Positions 1 through 5,114 of a stretch of DNA of 6,634 nucleotides are shown in pieces. Numbering within the stretch: the stretch's first letter is position 1; every line of letters starts with the position of its first letter. Location: assembly GCA_934277865.1 (NCBI GenBank), contig CAKQVW010000162.1, forward strand, positions 1 through 6,634, given 5' to 3'. The position numbers were made by a program, and so were the translations under genes. A model generated the notes under the pieces. It was not told the origin of the DNA, did no database searches, and was given only the letters and a program-made list of their open reading frames with translations. This DNA comes from an uncultured Pseudobdellovibrionaceae bacterium. Its GTDB lineage: Bacteria > Bdellovibrionota > Bdellovibrionia > Bdellovibrionales > JAMPXM01.

Positions 1-315
1 GCCTTGAGTCATGTACAAAACAACACCAAACAGCGCACATGCCTCAATGAGCGCGAGCGCGACGATGTGTTTTTTTAATCCAGCCGAACCTTCGCTGCGT
101 GACGTGTGGCCAACGGCCAGCCCCGCAAGGGCCATCCCTAAGCCCGCATAAAACAGCGCCGGAGCCGAGCCCGGCTCGGTGCCTGCACCCTCTGACCCGC
201 CCGTCGCCGGCAGCAGAAAGGTAATTCCGAGAAACATAGCCGTGCTCATGAGCATTGCCATATTGATGATAAGTGCCACTGTAGCCGGTTGATTTTTCTT
301 AAGTTCCTGGTTCAC
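1..315 (-). CDS. ATP synthase c/K-like proteolipid membrane protein (partial, C-terminus beyond window)
   Basis: The minus strand is open from a GTG start at 315-313 to the window edge, giving 105 residues and no stop. A GAGG Shine-Dalgarno sits 5 nt before the GTG, and the frame is closed by TGA at 348-346, so the true start lies between these. Three hydrophobic segments are visible: about residues 11-35, 52-69 (Gly/Ala-rich, ALFYAGLGMALAGLAVG) and 83-102 (HIVALALIEACALFGVVLYM). The last closely resembles the ion-binding helix of rotary ATPase c subunits, with Glu91 in the place of the essential carboxylate. In that family the protein forms the membrane ring that carries H+ or Na+. Oddities: there is an extra N-terminal membrane segment with a Gly/Ser/Glu-rich linker (residues 36-51), and the preceding helix lacks the dense GxGxGxG pattern. 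The assignment rests on one helix and its pairing with a Gly/Ala helix. It could instead be an unrelated small membrane protein. Confidence 0.55.
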   Translation of the reverse strand, partial: MNQELKKNQPATVALIINMAMLMSTAMFLGITFLLPATGGSEGAGTEPGSAPALFYAGLGMALAGLAVGHTSRSEGSAGLKKHIVALALIEACALFGVVLYMTQG

Positions 316-370
316 TTCGACCTCGCCCTGAAGAGATTCCAGCCATCAGGATGACCCAACCCCGCCGCAG

Positions 371-399
371 TTGTACACCTGACCATTGCCGACTATATG
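371..399 (+). promoter_or_regulatory. Candidate promoter for the first RCC1-like gene
   Basis: A weak sigma70-like pair is present: TTGTAC (371-376) and TATATG (394-399) with a 17-bp spacer, about 25 bp before the GTG start. The same A/T core read on the minus strand gives TATAGT (397-392), a 5/6 match to a -10 for the divergent membrane-protein gene, but no convincing -35 accompanies it. The 109-bp gap between the divergent start codons must hold both promoters unless transcription enters from elsewhere. Confidence 0.3.
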
Positions 400-408
400 C
401 GATGCATA
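396..408. promoter_or_regulatory. Short palindrome in the divergent intergenic region
   Basis: TATGC-GAT-GCATA is a perfect 5-bp inverted repeat with a 3-bp centre. It overlaps the candidate -10 and lies just upstream of the ribosome binding site of the gene starting at 425. A position between divergent genes suits an operator, but a 5-bp arm can arise by chance. Confidence 0.2.
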
Positions 409-413
409 AACCT

Positions 414-418
414 GGAGG
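414..418 (+). promoter_or_regulatory. Strong Shine-Dalgarno that fixes a GTG start
   Basis: GGAGG lies 6 nt upstream of the GTG at 425. It decides the start of the first RCC1-like gene, because the GTG gives a complete signal peptide. Confidence 0.8.
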
Positions 419-424
419 TTTCAC

Positions 425-2323
425 GTGCAGTTTTCCGCACCCAAATTCCCATCAGCTCGAAGAATTCGTTCGCTGATGGTCGCCGCCTTCGCTCTGCTCC
501 TGGTCGCGGTCACCGCTCACGCGTTTGTTGGCGATCCGGAGAACATGAGCAACGGCGAAGCCAACGCCAGAAACTCACTCACCGAACCCTCGTTGGTTTA
601 CAACAAACCACTGGCCATCGAATCGATCTCCGACGCTCACGTCTGCGGAAAAACTCCCGAAGGTCAGAGCGTGTGCATCGGCACGGTGCCCACGTCGTCA
701 TTCCGCGGGGACACCGTCTCCAAACTGCAATCCTTCATCGCAGGCGGCAGCCACTTTTGCGGACGTGATGAGCGCGGCATTCGCTGCTGGCAGTCGGAAG
801 GCAAATTCGAAAAGCCCCTCAAAGACATCCTCAGCGAAGGCGACGCCGAGAAAGCGCGCTTTGGCCACGACCGCGTCTGTGTTCCTCAAAAAGATCGCAC
901 CCTCCGCTGTTACCAGCCGGAAACTGGTCGCTGGCTGCCAATGCCAAACGGAAGCAATAGCTATCGCCTGGTACGTCCACCCATGGAAACCTACGGTCCA
1001 TTTGCCGATCTCAGAGATTTCCGGGTCATGCAAAACGAGATCTGCCTGATTGACGGCGAATCCGTGTCTTGCATGCCATTCGTCAACCGCGACGAACCAA
1101 ATTCGGAATACAAACCTCGCGAACTCCTGCCGACTGGCCCATTCAAAGGCGCACGCTCGTTGATTGGCTCTTGGAACTCGTTTTGTGTGCTCTCGGATGC
1201 CGGCCTTCACTGTGTCTACGGTCGTGACGCTCAAGAGAAAAAGACCTACGACATCGGCGGTGAATGGACGACCGCAACTAACTTGCAAGCGTTTGGTTAC
1301 GACGGCTACTGCGCGCGTGCGAAGTCCGGTGCACCGCTTTGCATCCGTGTGGATTCAAGCTCACAACAGATTATCGACGCCGTTCCAGCCGAGTACAAAA
1401 AGCCCGGCATCGAAGTTGTCAAATTTGACATGGACAGCGATCGCATGTGCGCGATCACCAAGGACACGGCCTCCGGCAAGACAAGCTTTTCATGTCTGAT
1501 CTACTCGTCGATCACCGAGATCCCCTCGATGAACCACCTCGTCGACTTCAAAGTTAGCAACGACTCGGTTTGTGGGATCGACAAGCAGGGCTGGGTGTCG
1601 TGTTTTTCCGGAACGTACCATCGTCCGTCTCCCCTACCGGAAGATGGATCGGACGTTCAGGTTGCTGGCTACTGCCGCTGGAACAACTCTCGCTTCCATT
1701 GCTCGAACATGGAAATGACCGAGGACTTTCACAACATCAAGTCGGTCATCGCGGTCAGTCCAGTGCCAAGCGACGAACACCCCTGCATCATCTTTGATAA
1801 CCACCAAGATATCCGCCAGGTCCGATGCTTTGGCTCCAACCAGACACTGTCTTCGAATGCGCCCCTGGTGGATGGCGACATGACCAAGATCACGTCCAAG
1901 TACCAGACCGCCTGCTTGTACGGCGGCCAGTCTGTGAACTGTTGGGGAACCGACATCGGCGGCACGATGCCGAACTTAAGCTCGGTCAAAAAACTTTTGT
2001 TCGCCAACGACTTTGCCTGCGCCTCCGACTATTTCGGCTTTCTATGCTGGGGCAATGAAATTGAAGCACGTGGACTCACGCCTCCGGGCAGCATGGCGGA
2101 TGTCGATTTTGTGCAAGACTTTGCCGTCGGTGACGAACACGTCTGTGCCATCACCCGTGAAAGCCGCCTCGAGTGCTGGGGCAAAAATTCGTCCGGCCAG
2201 CTTGATGCTCCGACCTTGTCCAACCCCACCTCCATTGCGATCTCGGGACGGACGACCTGTGCGTCTTCGGATCAAGGCGTGACCTGCTGGGGACACCGCC
2301 AAGAATCGCTCTCGGGCCGTTAA
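425..2323 (+). CDS. Exported cysteine-paired RCC1-like repeat protein, first tandem copy (632 aa)
   Basis: The start is GTG, supported by GGAGG 6 nt upstream. Residues 1-33 form a Sec signal peptide: a basic n-region (ARRIR), a hydrophobic core at about 17-31 and an AHA|F cleavage site after Ala33. There is no lipobox. The mature protein is a run of 14 units of about 41 residues, each with one cysteine pair. The C-terminal four (Cys497/506, 532/541, 574/584, 612/621) carry the consensus of bacterial RCC1/alpha-tubulin-suppressor repeats, C-A-x(n)-G-x-x-C-W-G, and CWGKNSSGQLDAP at 584-596 is a textbook example. N-terminal units keep the cysteines but have lost most of the motif. RCC1 repeats build beta-propellers, typically of seven blades, so 14 units suggest two propellers; with export, the 28 cysteines could form 14 disulfides. 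The protein ends 11 residues after the last pair, with no anchor or sorting domain. It is probably periplasmic or secreted. The fold is fairly sure; the function is unknown. Confidence 0.85.
   Translation: MQFSAPKFPSARRIRSLMVAAFALLLVAVTAHAFVGDPENMSNGEANARNSLTEPSLVYNKPLAIESISDAHVCGKTPEGQSVCIGTVPTSSFRGDTVSKLQSFIAGGSHFCGRDERGIRCWQSEGKFEKPLKDILSEGDAEKARFGHDRVCVPQKDRTLRCYQPETGRWLPMPNGSNSYRLVRPPMETYGPFADLRDFRVMQNEICLIDGESVSCMPFVNRDEPNSEYKPRELLPTGPFKGARSLIGSWNSFCVLSDAGLHCVYGRDAQEKKTYDIGGEWTTATNLQAFGYDGYCARAKSGAPLCIRVDSSSQQIIDAVPAEYKKPGIEVVKFDMDSDRMCAITKDTASGKTSFSCLIYSSITEIPSMNHLVDFKVSNDSVCGIDKQGWVSCFSGTYHRPSPLPEDGSDVQVAGYCRWNNSRFHCSNMEMTEDFHNIKSVIAVSPVPSDEHPCIIFDNHQDIRQVRCFGSNQTLSSNAPLVDGDMTKITSKYQTACLYGGQSVNCWGTDIGGTMPNLSSVKKLLFANDFACASDYFGFLCWGNEIEARGLTPPGSMADVDFVQDFAVGDEHVCAITRESRLECWGKNSSGQLDAPTLSNPTSIAISGRTTCASSDQGVTCWGHRQESLSGR
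644..2287 (+). repeat. 14-unit Cys-pair repeat array in the first RCC1-like protein
   Basis: Cysteine pairs fall at residues 74/84, 112/121, 152/162, 207/216, 254/263, 296/306, 342/357, 383/393, 417/426, 454/468, 497/506, 532/541, 574/584 and 612/621. All 28 cysteines of the protein are in these pairs. The residues between the partners number 9, 8, 9, 8, 8, 9, 14, 9, 8, 13, 8, 8, 9, 8. Only the last four units read CWG after the second cysteine. The repeat is visible at protein level and is not a DNA-level tandem repeat. Confidence 0.8.
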
Positions 2324-2338
2324 TCGCCCAATGACTCG

Positions 2339-2355
2339 GCGGGCTATCAGCCCGC
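2339..2355 (+). other. Perfect hairpin after the first RCC1-like gene
   Basis: GCGGGCT-ATC-AGCCCGC forms a 7-bp G/C-rich stem with a 3-nt loop, 15 nt after the TAA. It is followed by TCTGGACATC, with no T-run, so it does not meet the pattern of an intrinsic terminator. It could stabilise the upstream message, weaken transcription of the second paralogue, or be a leaky terminator. The rest of the 105-nt gap holds a second small stem next to the next ribosome binding site and a TGGACA (2358-2363) that has no good -10 partner. Confidence 0.5.
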
Positions 2356-2395
2356 TCTGGACATCCGCACCGCCCTCTTCTAACTCTGTGTCCCG

Positions 2396-2420
2396 CAAGG
2401 CTCGTCTCGGCCTTGGGGGA
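2396..2420 (+). promoter_or_regulatory. Shine-Dalgarno of the second RCC1-like gene with an abutting stem-loop
   Basis: GGGGGA (2415-2420) lies 8 nt before the ATG at 2429 and is the likely ribosome binding site. Immediately upstream, CAAGGC (2396-2401) can pair with GCCTTG (2410-2415) across an 8-nt loop, so the stem touches the first G of the site. This might modulate translation slightly, but the overlap is a single base. Confidence 0.35.
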
Positions 2421-2428
2421 ACACGGAC

Positions 2429-4285
2429 ATGTTGGGCAGATGCACAAAGAGCGTGATTTGGCGATTGGCGGCAGTCTTGCCGATTCTGACGCTTGGCCTC
2501 TGGCTGGCGCGCGATCACTCCCACGCCGCCTACACCACTGAAATTTTGCGCTCCGCCCACATCGACCCGCTCCTGCCAAACCTTCGCCCCAAGTCCACAC
2601 CGGACTTTCAAACCTTGGAAAGTCTCAACTATGACGAAGTCTGCGGCCTCGATCGCCAAGGGAAAACCGTCTGTCACAAAGGTCGCGAGGCCGGCACATG
2701 GATTCCGGACACAGTTGGCAAACTTCGATCGGCCCTACAAAACGAAGCTTTCGGCTGCGGCCAAGACGAAGACGGTTGGAAGTGCTGGCGCATGGTTGCC
2801 GGCTGGTCCGAGAAACTGGCAAGCGACAAGGTCATTCGTACTTTTCTCGAATCGTCGCTCACGCACACGCTTCGCTTAAGCCCGACATCCGTCTGTGCGC
2901 AAGACCGAAAAACCCAAGACCTCAGCTGCCTCACACCCTCTTGGGAAGCAAAACCCAAGGCCTGGCAGCAGACAGCGAAAAACGGACTCACGGCCATCGG
3001 CGTGCATGACAAATACGTGTGCTGGGGCGATGGCGATCAGATTTTCTGCGAAGAGGAATACGTCCGTTGGCGTGTTCCAAAAACGTTGGAACTTTTGAAT
3101 TTAAAAGAGATCAAGCTGGGCGACACGTATCTCTGCGCACGCTCAAAACACGAGGCGGTCTGCTGGACCGGCGGCAGCGGCTCGGCCGCCACTCGACAAA
3201 CGCTCTCTTCGGAGATGACACAGGCCCGGCAATGGCTCACGCGGCGAGACTCGCTTTGCGCCGTGACTCAAAACGGAAGCTTCATCTGCGTTGATCCCGT
3301 TTCGGGAAAAAATATCGATCCCAACTCGCCCGGCAATGCCATACCGGCCAACTATGCCTCTCCTCAACCACTGTTGAAATCCGTCTGGGTTTCCGATTCT
3401 CACGGCTGCGCCCTTCACAAAGATGGCAAGGTTCACTGCTGGAGTTGGTGGAGCAGCACAAGCTTTGAGCTCAACTACAGTGAACCCGTTGAGATGCTGT
3501 TTGGATCGGGGTACTCGCCCTGCGGCCTGATGCAATCGGGACAAGCCGAATGTCGACTCACCTACATTGATGGCCGGACGCTGCCCAAATCAGGTCGTGT
3601 CCGTGTGGAGTTTGGTGGCTACAACAAATGTTACTGGAACGAAGGTGGCGTCGATTGCCGTGGGCGCGCTGACGCGATCGGATTTAAATCTGTGAAATCG
3701 GTCGCCGCCTCGACAGCCGGCGAATCAATGTGCGTGGTGGGGGTTCCACAAGACGCCACCTATGGTTTCGATACGGTCCGCTGCTTTTCCTACAACACCG
3801 AGATGCAAGCTCCGCCATTTGAACTCCGTAGTCCCACGACCGTTGCGGTTCATAAAGACAGGGCCTGCGCCATCTCTGACGAAGGACTCACTTGCTGGGG
3901 GGATAGCTTTTCCGGAGTTGCCGCGCCCACCACGATTGTGGGAGCACGGAAACTGCGTTTATCGGACTCGCATGGCTGTTTGATTGATGACTTTGGCTTT
4001 GCCTGCTGGGGAGATCTGGCGGGTCTCAAACTGGAGGTGCCATCTGGACTCGAACACCCTGGACGTGTTGTCGATTTCGCACTTGGCAGCAGCCGAACCT
4101 GTGTTGTTTTGGACTCGGGCGAAGTCCAATGTTGGGGACGAGATTTTGATTCGTCAGGCCCACCACCCACGTTCACAAAGGCCACCTCGATCGTCGGTCG
4201 CGGAAGTCTTTTCTGCGCACTCGGTACGACCAACACCGGCGCAGGCCTGCATTGCTGGGGCGGCTACACAGACCTTCCTCGCTAA
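2429..4285 (+). CDS. Exported cysteine-paired RCC1-like repeat protein, second tandem copy (618 aa)
   Basis: The start is ATG, with GGGGGA 8 nt upstream. Residues 1-33 are a Sec signal peptide: WRLAAVLPILTLGLWLA as the hydrophobic core and a probable SHA|AY cleavage after Ala33. Cys5 lies in the n-region and is not a lipobox. The mature protein repeats the plan of its upstream neighbour: 14 units, 28 paired cysteines, canonical CWG in the last four (Cys480/489, 517/526, 558/568, 596/609), and an end only 9 residues after the last cysteine. Units correspond one to one between the proteins. Unit 9 has a Trp two residues after the first cysteine in both, unit 10 has an enlarged inter-cysteine loop in both, and unit 12 shares DxFGFxCWG. 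The two genes are therefore tandem duplicates, now strongly diverged in sequence. The 105-nt gap without a clear promoter suggests one transcript. A two-propeller, disulfide-rich extracytoplasmic protein is inferred; ligand and role are unknown. Confidence 0.85.
   Translation: MLGRCTKSVIWRLAAVLPILTLGLWLARDHSHAAYTTEILRSAHIDPLLPNLRPKSTPDFQTLESLNYDEVCGLDRQGKTVCHKGREAGTWIPDTVGKLRSALQNEAFGCGQDEDGWKCWRMVAGWSEKLASDKVIRTFLESSLTHTLRLSPTSVCAQDRKTQDLSCLTPSWEAKPKAWQQTAKNGLTAIGVHDKYVCWGDGDQIFCEEEYVRWRVPKTLELLNLKEIKLGDTYLCARSKHEAVCWTGGSGSAATRQTLSSEMTQARQWLTRRDSLCAVTQNGSFICVDPVSGKNIDPNSPGNAIPANYASPQPLLKSVWVSDSHGCALHKDGKVHCWSWWSSTSFELNYSEPVEMLFGSGYSPCGLMQSGQAECRLTYIDGRTLPKSGRVRVEFGGYNKCYWNEGGVDCRGRADAIGFKSVKSVAASTAGESMCVVGVPQDATYGFDTVRCFSYNTEMQAPPFELRSPTTVAVHKDRACAISDEGLTCWGDSFSGVAAPTTIVGARKLRLSDSHGCLIDDFGFACWGDLAGLKLEVPSGLEHPGRVVDFALGSSRTCVVLDSGEVQCWGRDFDSSGPPPTFTKATSIVGRGSLFCALGTTNTGAGLHCWGGYTDLPR
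2642..4255 (+). repeat. 14-unit Cys-pair repeat array in the second RCC1-like protein
   Basis: Cysteine pairs fall at residues 72/82, 110/119, 156/167, 198/207, 236/245, 277/287, 327/337, 365/375, 401/410, 435/452, 480/489, 517/526, 558/568 and 596/609. Inter-cysteine lengths are 9, 8, 10, 8, 8, 9, 9, 9, 8, 16, 8, 8, 9, 12. Ten of the 14 equal those of the upstream protein at the same unit number, and unit-to-unit distances also run in parallel. Confidence 0.8.
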
Positions 4286-4363
4286 TTGCACCGCGCACAC
4301 TACTCGCACGCGCCTCGCGAATTGATATTCCCCAACCAGTTTCGTCAAAGAGTTCAGCTGTCC

Positions 4364-4387
4364 AGATCGGGATTCTCAGCACGATCT
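4364..4387. other. Imperfect dyad in the gap before the TetR gene
   Basis: AGATCG (4364-4369) and CGATCT (4382-4387) are inverted around a 12-bp centre. The direct repeat GTTCAGC also occurs at 4352-4358 and 4395-4401. The rest of the 178-bp gap (4286-4463) contains no gene and no clear terminator for the upstream RCC1-like gene. These elements might bind a regulator but are short enough to be chance. Confidence 0.2.
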
Positions 4388-4424
4388 CAGATTGGTTCAG
4401 CTTTTTAAAAAATTTAAACGTTCA

Positions 4425-4439
4425 TTTGATTTTATCAAA
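4425..4439. promoter_or_regulatory. Palindromic candidate operator over the -35 element
   Basis: TTTGAT-TTT-ATCAAA is a perfect 6-bp inverted repeat with a 3-bp centre. It completely covers the proposed -35 hexamer and starts 39 bp before the TetR start codon. TetR-family repressors commonly bind palindromes of this size within their own promoters, so autorepression of the operon is inferred. Confidence 0.5.
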
Positions 4440-4454
4440 CACCGTGCCGATAAT
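4426..4454 (+). promoter_or_regulatory. Promoter of the tetR-tolC operon
   Basis: TTGATT (4426-4431) and GATAAT (4449-4454) are separated by 17 bp and match the sigma70 -35 and -10 consensus at 4/6 and 5/6 positions. They follow an AT-rich tract (4402-4440) that could act as an UP-like element. Transcription would begin near 4461, only about 3 nt before the ATG at 4464, which predicts a leaderless or nearly leaderless message. This agrees with the absence of a proper Shine-Dalgarno before that ATG. Confidence 0.5.
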
Positions 4455-4463
4455 CTTAAGCAC

Positions 4464-5114
4464 ATGGCGAAATCCTCACATAACCCCCCAGCTGATTCCC
4501 GTCAGGCTCTGCTCCTAGCCGCAAGGCGAGTGTTCGCCGATCGCGGCTTCGAAGGTGCAACCGTCAAAGATCTCGCCGACGAGGCCGGCGTGAACGTCAG
4601 TCTTGTCAGCTATTACTTTGGTGGGAAAGAAGGCCTGTATCGCGAGTGTTTGCTCAACTTCGCAGAAGAGCGCTGGCAAACTATTCTTCGCATCTTAAAG
4701 CCCGCGGAATCACCTGACGAGCTGCGCACCCGACTCCAGCTATTGGCGGAAGAAATGGCCGAGGTCCACGGGAAGGAACCAGACCTCTGCCGCATCATTC
4801 ATCGCGACATTCAAACGCTGACACCTGCGGTGGTGGATATCTTTAAAAACGGATTTTTCAAAATCTTTGAAACTCTGGTCACGTTCTTGAAATCCGCAGA
4901 GAAAAAAGGCCTCACCCGACCCTTGAAAGACCACGAACTGACGGCCTCGCTCGTCATGGGATCACTGCTGAACCTCCTGCAAAGCGACCCGCATCGCAAA
5001 ATTCTAGGACGTCCATCCATCAGTGACCCAAAGTATCGCACGGCTGCACTCAATCATTGGTTGGACTTCACTTATCACGGTCTCGAAAATCAGGGCGAGC
5101 AGGAGAAGAAATGA
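4464..5114 (+). CDS. TetR/AcrR-family transcriptional repressor (216 aa)
   Basis: The N-terminal DNA-binding domain is clear: residues 11-60 match the TetR_N pattern, with ARRVFADRGFEGATVKDLA followed by the recognition region AGVNVSLVSYYFGGKEGLY. The YYFGGKEGLY block is a family signature. Residues 80-205 are helical and variable, as expected for the ligand-binding and dimerisation domain. The frame is open further upstream to a TTG at 4392, but the ATG at 4464 is preferred: it gives the usual 10-residue tail before the HTH, and the upstream extension overlaps the promoter and palindrome. No real Shine-Dalgarno precedes it. The stop overlaps the start of the downstream tolC-type gene (ATGA), so the two are translationally coupled. 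Such regulators usually respond to a small molecule handled by the neighbouring efflux pump; here the ligand cannot be predicted. Confidence 0.9.
   Translation: MAKSSHNPPADSRQALLLAARRVFADRGFEGATVKDLADEAGVNVSLVSYYFGGKEGLYRECLLNFAEERWQTILRILKPAESPDELRTRLQLLAEEMAEVHGKEPDLCRIIHRDIQTLTPAVVDIFKNGFFKIFETLVTFLKSAEKKGLTRPLKDHELTASLVMGSLLNLLQSDPHRKILGRPSISDPKYRTAALNHWLDFTYHGLENQGEQEKK
5101..5105 (+). promoter_or_regulatory. Shine-Dalgarno inside the end of tetR that fixes the TolC start
   Basis: AGGAG ends 5 nt before the ATG at 5111. It supports that start over an in-frame ATG at 5057, which would put 18 charged residues before the signal peptide and deepen the overlap with tetR. Confidence 0.75.

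Noticed and set aside
455..523. Twin-arginine (Tat) signal in the first RCC1-like protein
   Set aside because: An Arg-Arg pair is present (ARRIRSL), but the rest of the S-R-R-x-F-L-K motif is missing. A Sec signal fits better, particularly for a disulfide-rich protein.
698..1288. Long open frame of 196 codons on the minus strand inside the first RCC1-like gene
   Set aside because: It lies wholly opposite a gene with signal peptide, good ribosome binding site and recognisable repeats. Its translation shows no domain, and such antisense frames are common in this base composition.
2339..2428. Intrinsic terminator plus separate promoter for the second RCC1-like gene
   Set aside because: The stem lacks a T-run, and TGGACA at 2358-2363 has only poor -10 candidates at unsuitable spacing, so co-transcription is more likely.
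2042..2677. Minus-strand open frame spanning the gap between the two RCC1-like genes
   Set aside because: The product is low-complexity, Arg/Gly/Ala-rich and without family features. It overlaps coding sequence on both sides, so it is a shadow frame.
425..4285. DNA-level tandem repeats or a recent duplication in the two RCC1-like genes
   Set aside because: Recurring TGCTGGGG words come from the Cys-Trp-Gly codons; outside them the nucleotide sequences of units and of the two genes are clearly diverged.
4392..4463. N-terminal extension of the TetR protein from a TTG at 4392
   Set aside because: No ribosome binding site precedes the TTG, the added 24 residues are unlike TetR N-termini, and the stretch holds the promoter and palindrome.
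5057..5110. Earlier ATG for the TolC-type gene
   Set aside because: It would add 18 charged residues before the signal peptide and has no good Shine-Dalgarno, while 5111 has AGGAG and the ATGA overlap.
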